Shown here piece after piece: positions 1 through 9,156 of a stretch of DNA of 64,000 nt. Below the pieces are notes generated by a model. It made no database searches. It saw only the letters and a program-made list of their open reading frames with translations, and had not been told where the DNA came from. The stretch is from JAEUNX01 sp034004685. Lineage in GTDB: Bacteria > Pseudomonadota > Gammaproteobacteria > Burkholderiales > Rhodocyclaceae. Where the stretch lies: the NCBI GenBank assembly GCA_034004685.1, contig JAVEWG010000002.1, forward strand, positions 1 through 64,000. Direction: 5' to 3'. How positions within the stretch are numbered: the stretch's first letter is position 1; every line of letters starts with the position of its first letter. A program made the position numbers and the translations under genes.

Positions 1-126
1 CCAACATCTCCATGGTGATCACCTCTTGAACCCCGCCTCAAAATGAGGCGGGCAGGTTAAACACCCTGGTCAGTTTTCAACCGGAATCTACCTGGTTAGA
101 TGGTCAGTTTTCGGCCGGCGCCAACA
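1..126 (-). mobile_element. Terminal part of an IS21-family insertion sequence
   Basis: This is one end of an insertion sequence reading leftward out of the window. Two 18-bp direct repeats that differ at two positions (67-84 and 101-118, core TGGTCAGTTTTC) lie near the end, as expected for the multiple terminal repeats of IS21-type elements. Read on the minus strand the element would begin TGTTGGCGCC at 126. A minus-strand ATG at 12-14, preceded by GAGGTG, opens a reading frame beginning Met-Glu-Met-Leu that leaves the window and would be the istA transposase start. A 9-bp stem (32-40 with 44-52) lies between the tip and that start. The family is inferred from the repeat layout and tip; the transposase itself is not visible. 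Confidence 0.7.
67..118. repeat. Terminal direct repeats of the IS21-like element
   Basis: Two 18-bp copies lie at 67-84 and 101-118. They are identical at 16 of 18 positions; only the AA/GG pair in the middle differs. In IS21-type elements such repeats bind the IstA transposase. Confidence 0.65.
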
Positions 127-1866
127 CACCTGAACCACCTGAGCAGGAAGTCGGTCGGCGAGACGCTTGCCTCCGAGCAGACGCGCCAGGACGTGCAGCA
201 GGCGCGCAGCCTGATCGGCAGCGCGCACAAGCTCTATCGCGGCGCGCTGGCGTTCTACGTGCGCGGACGCGATCTCGCGCAGCTCGACAGCCGTGGCGTG
301 CAACTGGCCAACGTCATGCTCAACGCCGGCCTGCAACCGGTGCGCGAGGAAGACGAGGTGGCGCCGCTCAACAGCTACCTGCGCTGGCTGCCCTGCGTGT
401 TCGACCCGGCCCTCGACAAGCGCCAGTGGTATACGCAGCTCATGTTCGCGCAGCATGCCGCGAACCTCGCGCCGGTCTGGGGCCGCAGCCAGGGGACGGG
501 GCATCCTGGCATCACCTTCTTCAACCGCGGCGGCGGTCCGATCACCTTCGACCCGTTGAACCGTCTCGACCGGCAGATGAACGCGCACCTGTTCCTCTTC
601 GGCCCCACCGGTTCGGGCAAGAGCGCCACGCTCAACAACATCCTGAACCAGGTCACGGCGATCTACCGGCCGCGCCTGTTCATCGTCGAGGCGGGCAACA
701 GCTTCGGCCTGTTCGGCGACTTCGCGGAGCGGTTGGGGCTGACGGTGCATCGCGCGAAGCTCGCACCCGGCGCGGGGGTCAGCCTCGCTCCGTTCGCCGA
801 CGCACACCGCCTGGTGGACACGCCCAGCCAGGTGCAGACCCTCGACGCCGACGCCTTGGACGAGGATCGCGACGAAGCAGCGCAGGTCGCCGATGCCGAC
901 GAACAGCGCGATGTGCTGGGCGAGCTGGAGATCACCGCGCGGCTGATGATCACCGGCGGCGAGGACAAGGAGGAGGCCCGCATGACGCGTGCCGACCGCA
1001 GTCTGATCCGCCAGTGCATTCTCGACGCGGCCCGGCGCTGCGTGGCGGAAGAACGCACGGTGCTTACTCGCGACGTACGTGATGCGCTACGTGAGCGCGC
1101 CCACGACACCACGCTGCCCGAAGTGCGTCGAGCCCGGCTGCTGGAGATGGCCGACGCGATGGACATGTTCTGCCAGGGCGTCGACGGCGAGATGTTCGAC
1201 CGTCCCGGCACACCGTGGCCCGAGGCCGACATCACCATCGTGGACCTGGCGACCTTCGCCCGCGAGGGCTACAACGCCCAGCTCTCGATCGCTTACATCT
1301 CGCTGATCAACACGGTGAACAACATCGCCGAGCGCGACCAGTTCCTCGGACGGCCGATCATCAACGTCACCGACGAGGGCCACATCATCACCAAGAACCC
1401 GCTGCTCGCGCCCTACGTGGTCAAGATCACCAAGATGTGGCGCAAGTTCGGCGCCTGGTATTGGCTGGCGACACAGAACATCGACGACCTGCCGAAGGCG
1501 GCCGAGCCGATGCTCAACATGATCGAGTGGTGGATCTGCCTCTCCATGCCGCCGGACGAGGTGGAGAAGATCGCGCGCTTCCGCGAGCTGAACCAGGCAC
1601 AGAAGGCGCTGATGCTGTCGGCGCGCAAGGAGGCGGGAAAATTCAGTGAAGGCGTGATCCTGTCCAAGTCGATGGAGGTGCTGTTCCGCGCGGTGCCGCC
1701 CAGCCTGTACCTGGCGCTGGCGCAGACCGAGCCGGAAGAGAAGGCCGAGCGCTTCCAGTTGATGCAGCAGTACGGCATCAGCGAGCTGGATGCAGCGTTC
1801 AAGGTGGCCGAGAAGATCGACCGTGCCCGCGGCATCGAGTCGCTCGCGCTCGATGTGTCGGCGTGA
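127..1866 (+). pseudogene. Conjugative transfer ATPase (TraC/VirB4-like, PFL_4706 family), 5'-truncated by an IS
   Basis: This is the C-terminal 579 residues of the ATPase that powers the type IV secretion channel of this ICE family at the inner membrane. Walker A (GPTGSGKSA) starts at nucleotide 601 and Walker B (IINVTDEGHII) at 1357, so the motor domain is complete. From memory, family members are about 900-950 residues long, so roughly the first 350 residues, the VirB4-type N-terminal domain, have been cut off by the IS21-like element ending at 126. The frame stays open into the IS as far as an ATG at 100, so a chimeric protein could be made, but it would lack the domain that docks in the channel. 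The downstream gene follows at once, which suggests an operon. The transferred element is probably transfer-defective unless another copy exists elsewhere. Confidence 0.8.
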
Positions 1867-1877
1867 CGGGGGACGCG

Positions 1878-2621
1878 ATGACACTGCCCGGATTCGCTCG
1901 ATCCCGCGCCTTCGTTTTCCTCGCGCTGCTGGCAGTTGCCGTGGGGCTTGGTACTGCCGCCTGGACGTTCCTGCGCCCGGATGCCACCGCACAAGCTGAA
2001 GCGCATCCCCGGCGCCATGCGGAAACGGAGCCGTCGACGCCTGCGGGACCACCCTGGCGCTACGGCAAGCCCGGGGCGCGTTTCACGGTGGTCGAGTACG
2101 CGGACCTGGAATGCCCGTTCTGCCGGACGTACCTCCCTGTGCTCAAGCGCTGGATCGACGAGCATCCCGAGGTGAACTGGCAATGGCATCACCTGCCGCT
2201 GGCCATGCACGAGCCGGCGGCTTCCGCCGAAGCGCGCCTGGTCGAGTGCGTCGGTGAGGCCGGGGGCGCCGCCGCGTTCTGGCAGGCCGTGGATTGGGTC
2301 TATGCCCACACGCGCGGCGACGGACAGGGTCTGCCCGAAGGACTGCGCTATCCCAGTCTCACGCCTGCCGCACAGCAGTGTCTCGACAGCGATCGGCCCC
2401 ATGCGGTGGTCCGCGCCCAAGTTGCGGAAGCAGCAAAGAACGGTGTCACCGCCACGCCGGCATTGCAACTGCGTGACCGGGAGACCGGCAAGACCCTCTT
2501 GTTGCACGGCCCTGTCGAAGGCGACGCCTTGCTATCGGCCATCGATCTGCTCGCCTCCGGCGCAGAGTCGTCGCACACCCCAGACATGCCCGCCGCCTCC
2601 GTCGGCGACATGCCCAGGTAG
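1878..2621 (+). CDS. DsbA-family thioredoxin-fold protein of the ICE transfer cluster
   Basis: This is a predicted periplasmic thiol-disulphide oxidoreductase of 247 residues. An N-terminal hydrophobic stretch of about 20 residues acts as a signal or anchor. A thioredoxin-like domain follows, with a CPFC active site at residues 79-82 in the context ADLECPFCRTY, typical of the DsbA/DsbG group. In this ICE family such a protein sits directly after the TraC ATPase and probably folds the cysteine-rich exported transfer proteins encoded downstream. The ATG at 1878 follows a GGGGGA ribosome-binding site. A GTG at 1863, overlapping the stop of the preceding gene, would add five residues. The last 20 residues are probably disordered. 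Confidence 0.82.
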   Translation: MTLPGFARSRAFVFLALLAVAVGLGTAAWTFLRPDATAQAEAHPRRHAETEPSTPAGPPWRYGKPGARFTVVEYADLECPFCRTYLPVLKRWIDEHPEVNWQWHHLPLAMHEPAASAEARLVECVGEAGGAAAFWQAVDWVYAHTRGDGQGLPEGLRYPSLTPAAQQCLDSDRPHAVVRAQVAEAAKNGVTATPALQLRDRETGKTLLLHGPVEGDALLSAIDLLASGAESSHTPDMPAASVGDMPR

Positions 2622-2816
2622 CCCTCGATCTTCAAGGCTACGGCGCGGCTCGACCGCGCTGATCGAGACCCCGTTCGCATCGCATCCCTCGCCGCGAACG
2701 GCCACCGTACAAGCGGTGGCGGATGCCCACTCGTCGCCTGTCTCATCTCGTCGTCCCCAGGAGGGTTTGCCCTCCCGGGGCATGCGCCCTCCGATCTCAT
2801 CCATTGGAGGTTCGCC
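2622..2816. other. Intergenic region before the RadC-like gene
   Basis: These 195 bases have no convincing gene. The stretch just upstream of 2817 contains the ribosome-binding site (GGAGG at about 2805-2809). No clear promoter or hairpin with a T-run was seen. Confidence 0.5.
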
Positions 2817-3311
2817 ATGTCTTGCGTCATCGCCGATTCCCGCCCGGAGTCGCTCACCCTGATCGCCGCCCAGCACGAGGACTGGATCATCCAGCAGGCC
2901 ATCACCTTGCTGGAGGAGCGCGTCTTCAAGGCCGGCCAGGCGCTGGGCAGTCCCGCCGCCGTGCGCGACTACCTGCGCCTGAAACTGGTCGCGGAGCCCA
3001 ACGAAGTCTTCGCGGTCGTGTTCCTCGATAGCCAGCACCAGGTCCTCGCCTTCGAGCCGCTGTTCAAGGGCTCGGTCGACCAGACCTCGGTGTATCCGCG
3101 GGTGGTCGTCCAGCGTGCCTTGGCCCTCAACGCCTCGGCGCTGATCCTGGCGCACCAGCACCCCTCGGGGGTGACCGAGCCCTCGGTCGCCGATCGTGCG
3201 CTCACGGACCGGTTGAAAGCCGCCCTGGCCATGGTCGACGTGCGGGTGGTGGATCACTTCATCGTCGGCAAGGGCAACCCATACTCCTTCGCCGAAGCCG
3301 GCCTGCTGTAG
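2817..3311 (+). CDS. radC: RadC-like JAB (MPN/JAMM) domain protein
   Basis: This short RadC-type protein of 164 residues is a common passenger in ICEs and prophages. The JAMM metal-binding signature is complete: HQHPSG at residues 113-118, then Ser and Asp in PSVADRAL about eight residues later, with an upstream Glu in EPNEVF. It lacks the N-terminal helix-hairpin-helix region of chromosomal RadC. The cellular role is unsettled; despite the name it is not firmly tied to recombination repair, and a metalloprotease-like or DNA-associated role is only inferred. It begins at an ATG behind a good GGAGG ribosome-binding site and lies in the same direction as the transfer genes. Confidence 0.88.
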   Translation: MSCVIADSRPESLTLIAAQHEDWIIQQAITLLEERVFKAGQALGSPAAVRDYLRLKLVAEPNEVFAVVFLDSQHQVLAFEPLFKGSVDQTSVYPRVVVQRALALNASALILAHQHPSGVTEPSVADRALTDRLKAALAMVDVRVVDHFIVGKGNPYSFAEAGLL

Positions 3312-3491
3312 CCGCGTCGGTTCACCTCGCCGTCCCGGCAGGCACCGTTCGTCCCCATGGGAGCCTTCGGGCTCCCCCTTCTTTCGGCAGCGCTCCCGCA
3401 AAACCGGGACATCCCGGCGTCGGATTCTTTGTCGCTCCGCGCGCGCCCTTGGATTCGACTACGACCTGCATCGACACCACTGAGGCGCGAC

Positions 3492-3944
3492 ATGCTGTTT
3501 TCATCTCACGGCTTTCTTCCTGACATCGCTTCGTGGCAATCCATGGCTGTCGCGGTGGTTGCGTGGTCGTGCATGGCCTTGTTCAGTCCGCTCGCCGCGG
3601 CCGACGTGCTGGTCGTCACCGACAGCCATCACCCCATCGAGACCATGGGCGGCGAGCGTGTCATCGAGCTGGACCTGCCGGGCCGGATCGAGGCCGAACT
3701 GTCCTCAGGCCTGCCGGCCGATCCAGGCCAGGCCGAGGCCATCGTGCAGCAGCGGTTACGCGAGGGGAACGAGACACTGCAGCGCCGGATCGGGCGTGCC
3801 TACCAGGATGTCACCGATGCCTGGGGCCTGGGCGTCGCCAAGATTCCCGCGGTGGTCGTCGATCGACGCTACGTGGTCTATGGCGAGCCCGACGTGGCAC
3901 GCGCCGTCGCCCGTATCGATGCCCACCGGAGCGCACGGCCATGA
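3492..3944 (+). CDS. ICE conserved protein, PFL_4709 family
   Basis: This 150-residue exported protein belongs to the family found in PFL_4706-type conjugative elements (TIGR03757, identified from memory). A signal peptide ends near ...FSPLAAA-D, and the mature part starts DVLVVTDSHHPI. Its C-terminal half, ending with IPAVVVDRRYVVYGEPDVARAV, resembles the TrbC/TraW-type periplasmic pilus-assembly proteins with a thioredoxin-like edge. The ATG at 3492 follows GAGGCG. A second ATG at 3543 gives a shorter but still plausible signal peptide. The stop overlaps the next start (ATGA), so translation is coupled to the TraU-like gene. Presumed role: assembly of the mating-pair apparatus in the periplasm. 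Confidence 0.8.
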   Translation: MLFSSHGFLPDIASWQSMAVAVVAWSCMALFSPLAAADVLVVTDSHHPIETMGGERVIELDLPGRIEAELSSGLPADPGQAEAIVQQRLREGNETLQRRIGRAYQDVTDAWGLGVAKIPAVVVDRRYVVYGEPDVARAVARIDAHRSARP

Positions 3945-4891
3945 CTCGCCTGCCGACCGCGCCGTCCCGGCGCCTGCGGACGGCCATGGCCTCGCTGCTG
4001 CTGTGCGGCGCCACGTCGACCTTCGCCCTGGACACGGCGACCATCGTTTCCTCCGCCGTGTCGCCGAGTTGCCTGGAGTACCGCGTCGTCGGCATCTGCT
4101 ATTGGCTTTTTTGTACGTGGACCGGCTGCACGGTGCGCACATCGGTGAAGGTGCGCCACTACATCCCCGATGCGGTGGTATCGAGCTACTCGAACACCGG
4201 CGAGAACCCGTGGGTGGAAGTGCAGGCGATGAGCATGCCCAACCCAACGGCTCGGGCCGGCGGTGATGGCACCACCAATCACGACAACGAGAACAACCTG
4301 GCCAAGTTCAAGAACGCCGACGTGATCGGGCATCCCGGCGGCTCGGTGTTCAGCCAGTTCGCCAGCGCATCCGGCTACACCTGCCAGGGCGCCGGTACCG
4401 CCTTCATGCCGTACCTGCTGAGCACCCTCGACACGCTGGCTTGGCGCTACAACATCCCCGAGATGGTATACCCGGAAGCGTTGATCCCAGGCATGCGCGA
4501 GATCGGCGGCCGCACGACGCTGAATCTGTGGGGCAACGTCTATCCGCGCGGCGGCTTCCTGCATCAGGCCGACGACTACAAGAGCGGCGCCGTGGTGGCG
4601 CAACGCGCGGGCGACGTCGTGACGCGGCGCGCCCAGCTCCACGTCTACCAGCCGTTGCTCGCGAATGCACGCGCCGGCTACTGGCCCGCCGGCGCCCTGG
4701 TGGAAGGCGACGCCTCCACCGGCAAGTGGCAGGAGCTGACACCGACCCTCTCGAACACCTGCGCGGTGTTCCCGCACGGCAACACGCGCGTGCAGGCCCG
4801 GCGGGGCGACTACGCCTGGGCGCTGTGGCGGCCCTATGCCTGCTGCCGGCGCCGGGGGCAGATCTTCCTCGGTAGCGTCGATTTCATGTGA
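3941..4891 (+). CDS. TraU-like ICE transfer protein, PFL_4710 family
   Basis: This 316-residue exported protein resembles TraU of F-type conjugation systems (TIGR03756 type, identified from memory). A signal peptide covers about residues 1-28 (...LLLCGATSTFA). The mature protein is rich in cysteine and tryptophan (for example ICYWLFCTWTGC), as expected for a disulphide-bonded periplasmic protein needed for mating-pair stabilisation or DNA transfer. The start is the ATG of an ATGA overlap with the previous gene. Four genes upstream the DsbA-like protein would supply its disulphides. The C-terminus holds a Cys-Cys pair (YACCRRR). Confidence 0.85.
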   Translation: MTRLPTAPSRRLRTAMASLLLCGATSTFALDTATIVSSAVSPSCLEYRVVGICYWLFCTWTGCTVRTSVKVRHYIPDAVVSSYSNTGENPWVEVQAMSMPNPTARAGGDGTTNHDNENNLAKFKNADVIGHPGGSVFSQFASASGYTCQGAGTAFMPYLLSTLDTLAWRYNIPEMVYPEALIPGMREIGGRTTLNLWGNVYPRGGFLHQADDYKSGAVVAQRAGDVVTRRAQLHVYQPLLANARAGYWPAGALVEGDASTGKWQELTPTLSNTCAVFPHGNTRVQARRGDYAWALWRPYACCRRRGQIFLGSVDFM

Positions 4892-4901
4892 GGTGTCACC
4901 G

Positions 4902-6305
4902 ATGCAAGCACTCATTTCCCGCTTCGCTCGGCGGACCAGGCCCCACACCCTGGCCGTCGCGCTCACCTGCGCCGTGACGGCAGCGGCTGGTGTCGCCTGG
5001 GCCCAGACCCGCATCGACCCCAGCGGCGTCAGCGTGAGCGGCAGCGTCATCGGCGACGACGTGCTCTACAGCATCGGTGGCGGTCGGGCCGTGTCCATGG
5101 GCGGCGCCGGGAACATGCAGAGCATCGGCGTCGGGATCGGCTGGAACAGCAACCTGATCTGCGGAAACATGAGCATCACGACGACGCTGCAGAACCAGCT
5201 CAACGGCATCACCAACGGCTTCCAGGCGATCATGAGCACCGTGATCCAGAACGCCACCAGTGCAGTAGCGTCGCTGCCGGCGCTGATCATCCAGCGCGCC
5301 GATCCGGGTCTCTACAACCTGCTCACCAACGGCGTCCTGCAAGCCCGCCTGGATTTCGATCGCTCGAAGATGAGTTGTCGGGCCATCGCCAATCGGATGG
5401 CGGACATGGCCGGCGGGCAGGCCGGCTGGGACCAGCTCGCCGAGGGCATGGCGCTGCGCGATGCGGTCAGCAGCACCGATGCCGTCTCGGCCATCGAGCA
5501 GGCCGAGTCGAACAAGGGCAACAACGGCGTGCCCTGGGTCGGTGGCAGTAACGCTGGTGGCTCGGGTCAGAGTTCGATCAAGGTGGTAGGCGATGTGACA
5601 CGCGCGGGCTACAACCTTCTCAACGGGCGCAGCGTCACCGATACCTCGTCCATCCCGCGCGCCACCTGCGGCAACCGGCTGACCTGCCAGACCTGGTCCT
5701 CGCCTGCTGCAGCTGCGGCCTGGGCGACCCGCGTGCTGGGGGAGCGTGAGCAGCGCACCTGCGAGAGCTGCACCAAGACCCAGACCACGCCGGGCGTCGG
5801 ACTCACGCCGGTGATCCAGGAAGAGTACGAGTCCAAGCTGCAGGCCCTGCAGGAGCTGGTGACCGGCGCCAAGCCGACGACGGTGGCGAATCTCGAAGCG
5901 GTCGGCAGCAACTCGCTGCCGATCACCCGCGGCGTGATCGAAGCCCTGCGTGACGAGCCCGACCAGGATCTGCTGGGCAAGCGCCTGGCCTCGGAGGCGG
6001 CCCTCTCCAGCGTGCTGGAGAAGGCCTTGCTGTTGCAGCGTACGCTGCTGACCGGCAAGAAGGAGCCGAACGTCGCGGCCAATGAACTGGCCGTGAAGGC
6101 GGTCGACCAGGAAAACAGCGCGCTGGAGCAGGAGATCGACAACCTCAAGACCGAACTCGAACTGCGCCGCACGCTGGCGGGCAACTCCGCGATGGCGATC
6201 GTCCAGCGCCACGGCACGCGCGCCGGTGGCTCGCGCGGCATCTTCGAGGGCGACACCACGCGCGACCGGCTCAAGGAAGTACAGAAACCCCGGAGCATGC
6301 CTTGA
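4902..6305 (+). CDS. ICE conserved exported protein, PFL_4711 family
   Basis: This 467-residue protein has a signal peptide ending at about AAAGVAWA-Q. It matches the large conserved exported protein that follows the TraU-like gene in this ICE family (TIGR03755, identified from memory) and has a TraH-like position. Visible features are a glycine-rich N-terminal section, several cysteines (LTCQTW and RTCESCTKTQ), and a charged C-terminal helical part (ENSALEQEIDNLKTELELRR) that probably forms a coiled coil. The ATG at 4902 follows AGGTG, 10 bases after the preceding stop. It is presumed to act with the TraU-like protein in building the mating channel at the outer membrane. Confidence 0.82.
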   Translation: MQALISRFARRTRPHTLAVALTCAVTAAAGVAWAQTRIDPSGVSVSGSVIGDDVLYSIGGGRAVSMGGAGNMQSIGVGIGWNSNLICGNMSITTTLQNQLNGITNGFQAIMSTVIQNATSAVASLPALIIQRADPGLYNLLTNGVLQARLDFDRSKMSCRAIANRMADMAGGQAGWDQLAEGMALRDAVSSTDAVSAIEQAESNKGNNGVPWVGGSNAGGSGQSSIKVVGDVTRAGYNLLNGRSVTDTSSIPRATCGNRLTCQTWSSPAAAAAWATRVLGEREQRTCESCTKTQTTPGVGLTPVIQEEYESKLQALQELVTGAKPTTVANLEAVGSNSLPITRGVIEALRDEPDQDLLGKRLASEAALSSVLEKALLLQRTLLTGKKEPNVAANELAVKAVDQENSALEQEIDNLKTELELRRTLAGNSAMAIVQRHGTRAGGSRGIFEGDTTRDRLKEVQKPRSMP

Positions 6306-6658
6306 CCGGCAGGACCTGGCTGCGGTGGCCTGCCTGGCTGTTCAACCGCCGCCTGGGTATCGCGCTGCTGTGGGTGCTGCTGGTGGCTGGAATCGCGGTG
6401 GCCGTGAACGTCACCGGCATCCATGTCGTCGGTGGCATCGATGGCTGGGAGCGCTGGCTGCACGCGCATTCCGCCCACTTCCTCGTCTGGCGGCTGTTTC
6501 TCTACGGGGCGACGGCTTATGGCTGGTGGTGGATGCGACAGCGCCTGCGGCAACGCGAGCCGGCGGCGGAGACGCATCAACGCTTGCTGCGCGTCGAAAT
6601 CGCGGCCGTGGCCACCATCGTGCTGCTTGAAGGCAGCCAACTGCTGAGCCATGGCTGA
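6302..6658 (+). CDS. Small ICE membrane protein of unknown function
   Basis: This 118-residue protein has at least two and probably three membrane helices: about residues 19-40 (IALLWVLLVAGIAVAV), 58-76 (HFLVWRLFLYGATAYGWWW) and 98-112 (VEIAAVATIVLLEG). It starts at TTG overlapping the stop of the preceding gene, with GGAG upstream. No ATG in this frame precedes the first helix. Its position between the PFL_4711-type gene and TraG is conserved in related elements, so it probably assists the transfer apparatus, but its biochemical role is unknown. Confidence 0.65.
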   Translation: MTGRTWLRWPAWLFNRRLGIALLWVLLVAGIAVAVNVTGIHVVGGIDGWERWLHAHSAHFLVWRLFLYGATAYGWWWMRQRLRQREPAAETHQRLLRVEIAAVATIVLLEGSQLLSHG

Positions 6659-6673
6659 GGCGGGGAGGATGTC

Positions 6674-8191
6674 ATGACGCTCTACACGACGGACTACCTC
6701 GAGTATTACCTGACCCTGGTGGGCTGGCTGGTCAACAACGGCATCTGGAACATCCTCGTTGCCAGTGGCGTCTTCGCGCTGCCGTTCGTCGCCATCGTCG
6801 TCCAGGAGTGGTTGCGGGCGCGGGCCGAGGGCGCGGACGAAGGCAACAAGGGCGTGCTGTCCTCGATGCGCATCGAGAACCGCGTCTGGGTGGCGATCGT
6901 GGTCATCATGTTCGCCGGTATCCCCTTCATTCCGGTGGACCTGAGCACGATCAGGTTCGATATGAGCCGCTCCGCGCAGTGCCAGGTCAGCGTTCCACAA
7001 CCGGCGGATACGGGCTGGTCCAACGCCTACACCACGCTCAACAACCAGAGCGCGCTGGTGCCGGTGTGGTGGTTCTTCATGCACGCCATTTCGAAGGCTG
7101 TCACGGGCGCTGCGGTGGCGGCAATTCCCTGCGGTGCCGACCTGCGGCAGATGCGCATGGACGTCGATTCCACCCGCATCGACGACCCGGTACTGGCCCA
7201 GGAGGTCGGCGATTTCGTGCACGACTGCTACGGACCTTCGCGTGCCAAGCTGTTCATGAGCCGGCCGACGCTCTCCGACGATCAGTTGAACGACGTGACC
7301 TGGATCGGTTCGAGCTACTTCCTCGACACAGCCGGTTTCTACGACACCTACCACTCGGGTACGCCGCGCACGGCCTGGCCCTACGACGCGACCCGCGATG
7401 CGGGGCTGGCCCAGGTGGACAGTGGCGGTGGCTATCCGACCTGCCGGCAGTGGTGGTCTGACGGCAACAGCGGGCTGCGTGCCCGCCTGCTGGCCCAGGT
7501 CGATCCCGATCTGCTCTCCCGTATCGGCCGCTGGGCGGGATTCCTGTCGCAGGACGAGGTGAATGACTCGGTGCTCCGTGCCGTCGTGTCGCCCGAGCAG
7601 CAGAAGATGAACCAGGGAGCCGTCTATACCGACTACGGCGGCCAGATCGAGAAGACGCTGCCCAACATCGTGACCCGCGGCGCCGGCGACCTCGGGATGA
7701 CCGTCGGCTCGCTGGGCTTCTTCCCGGCCATGGATGTGGTCCGCCAGGCGTTGCCGATGGTGCTGTCGCTGCTCAAGATGGCGCTCGTCATCTGCATCCC
7801 GCTGGTGCTGCTCTTCGGCACCTACGAACTGAAGGCCCTGGTCGCTGTGAGCTGCGTGGAGTTCGCGCTGTTCTTCGTGGACTTCTGGTTCCAGCTCGCA
7901 CGCTGGCTGGACAGCACGATCCTCGATGCGCTCTATGGCTGGGGGTTCGGCGCGAACCGGCCGCATTCGAACTTCGATCCCTTGATCGGCCTGAACAATG
8001 CCTTCGGGGACATGCTGCTGAACTTCGTCATGGCGACGATGTTCATCGTGCTGCCTGGGTTCTGGGTGGCCGCGTTGGGGTGGGTCGGTGTCCGTGCCGG
8101 AAACGTGGTTCAGATGCTGACGATGGCAACTGATGGAGGCAAGTCCGCTGGCTCAAAAGGGGCTGGAACGGTCTCGAAGTCCTTGAGGTAG
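6674..8191 (+). CDS. traG: TraG-like mating-pair stabilisation membrane protein
   Basis: This 505-residue inner-membrane protein of the TraG N-terminal family is needed for mating-pair formation. Two helices lie near the N-terminus (about residues 16-45 and 72-90). A large soluble periplasmic section carries several cysteines. Three hydrophobic stretches follow at the C-terminus (ALPMVLSLLKMALVICIPL, VAVSCVEFALFFVDFWF, MATMFIVLPGFWVAALG). The ATG is preceded by GGGGAGGATGTC, a strong ribosome-binding site, 15 bases after the previous stop. It is the last gene of the visible plus-strand transfer operon. Unlike F-plasmid TraG, it has no long C-terminal exclusion domain. Confidence 0.85.
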   Translation: MTLYTTDYLEYYLTLVGWLVNNGIWNILVASGVFALPFVAIVVQEWLRARAEGADEGNKGVLSSMRIENRVWVAIVVIMFAGIPFIPVDLSTIRFDMSRSAQCQVSVPQPADTGWSNAYTTLNNQSALVPVWWFFMHAISKAVTGAAVAAIPCGADLRQMRMDVDSTRIDDPVLAQEVGDFVHDCYGPSRAKLFMSRPTLSDDQLNDVTWIGSSYFLDTAGFYDTYHSGTPRTAWPYDATRDAGLAQVDSGGGYPTCRQWWSDGNSGLRARLLAQVDPDLLSRIGRWAGFLSQDEVNDSVLRAVVSPEQQKMNQGAVYTDYGGQIEKTLPNIVTRGAGDLGMTVGSLGFFPAMDVVRQALPMVLSLLKMALVICIPLVLLFGTYELKALVAVSCVEFALFFVDFWFQLARWLDSTILDALYGWGFGANRPHSNFDPLIGLNNAFGDMLLNFVMATMFIVLPGFWVAALGWVGVRAGNVVQMLTMATDGGKSAGSKGAGTVSKSLR

Positions 8192-8198
8192 TAGGGCC

Positions 8199-8573
8199 TT
8201 ACCCTTGTCCGTCTTCGTGCGGATCGCCGATATCGATCCGCACGTCGCCTCGATACAGCCCGAATCCATCTGCACTGGTGCGCCATTCTGGTTCCGGTTC
8301 ATCATCCCAATCGGCCGAGCGCACAGTCCAGGCCGCAGCGACCAGGAACAGAAGCAGCAGCGCGAGCCAGAACGCGGCGTAGACCAACAGACCGACTGCA
8401 ACAAGCTTGGCCACCAGCAGCGCTGCCTTGGCAACGCCAGGTGCCAGACCCTGCGCCAACAGCCACCCATTCGCCTCCCGATCCAGCCACACGCAACTCC
8501 GCCACACCCGGCCCAGGACTCGGCCCACGCGCTCTGCGAAAGTGGTCTGTGCAGCGGATTTCATGGCGCTCAC
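8199..8573 (-). CDS. DUF3742 family ICE protein
   Basis: This 124-residue protein belongs to a family almost confined to ICEs of this type. The N-terminal half is amphipathic and basic. One long hydrophobic segment (about residues 45-83, containing VAVGLLVYAAFWLALLLLFL) probably makes one or two membrane helices. The C-terminal signature WRTSADGFGLYRGDVRIDIG is typical of the family. It converges on traG with only a 7-base gap. The function is unknown; the position at the end of the transfer module suggests a membrane accessory. Confidence 0.8.
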   Translation of the reverse strand: MSAMKSAAQTTFAERVGRVLGRVWRSCVWLDREANGWLLAQGLAPGVAKAALLVAKLVAVGLLVYAAFWLALLLLFLVAAAWTVRSADWDDEPEPEWRTSADGFGLYRGDVRIDIGDPHEDGQG

Positions 8574-8691
8574 CTCATGCTTGTCCTTCGTGTTGTCGCA
8601 ATGCTCGTCTTGCTATTCGGCTGATTGAATCCTGCACGAGTTTTCAACCAAGATGCGTAATTCCCTGCAACATCCAATCAATCCTGTTGGC
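8574..8691. other. Short intergenic region between DUF3742 gene and yhaV
   Basis: These 118 AT-richer bases hold the upstream region of the DUF3742 gene. No gene, hairpin or clear promoter could be supported. Confidence 0.4.
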
Positions 8692-9156
8692 CTACCGTTT
8701 CTCCGATGGCCGCCAGTCCGCCTTGCTCGCTGCCATCAGCGCCGCCCAATCGTCAGGCGGGTTGCCCCGCCCCAGCATCTTCTCGAACACCGCGTAGGGG
8801 TCCGATTTACTGCCAGCCGACCGCAAGGTCTGTTCGTCGTTGACCCAGGCGAACACGATGGCCTTCGCCTTGGAGTCGTAGCGGAAGAACAGCCGGAACC
8901 GCCGCCCGATTTTCGCGCGCCGCCAGTGACGGTACGCCGGCCCCAAGGTATTGCCCTGACGGAACTCGTCGCGTGAGGGGTCGCTGGGCACTACATCCAG
9001 GATCAACTGGCTCAACGCCCGAAACAGCTTGACGTTGGCGTTGCTCTCGAATCCTTGCGGGTCGTTCTGTTCGGCCCGCTCCGCGGCCGCCTGCAGCTTG
9101 CGCAACTGCTCGATTACGCCCTCGTGGAACAAGAGCGTCCAGCCGTGCCGCTGCAT
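8692..9156 (-). CDS. yhaV: YhaV-type toxin (mRNA interferase of type II toxin-antitoxin pair)
   Basis: This 154-residue toxin resembles E. coli YhaV, a RelE-superfamily, ribosome-dependent RNase. Family signatures visible are MQRHGWTLLFHEGVIEQL at the start, DEFRQGNTLGPAYRHWRRAK in the middle, and RFRLFFRYDSKAKAIVFAWVNDE followed by YAVFEKMLGRGNPPDDW near the end. The start codon overlaps the stop of the antitoxin gene by one base (TGATG), so translation is coupled. It presumably stabilises the element in its host by post-segregational killing or acts as an abortive-infection module. It appears full length. Confidence 0.92.
   Translation of the reverse strand: MQRHGWTLLFHEGVIEQLRKLQAAAERAEQNDPQGFESNANVKLFRALSQLILDVVPSDPSRDEFRQGNTLGPAYRHWRRAKIGRRFRLFFRYDSKAKAIVFAWVNDEQTLRSAGSKSDPYAVFEKMLGRGNPPDDWAALMAASKADWRPSEKR

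Noticed and set aside
5609..7966. Long minus-strand frame opposite the ICE transfer genes
   Set aside because: Composition is His/Arg/Ala-rich without domains. The plus strand encodes recognised transfer proteins with ribosome-binding sites.
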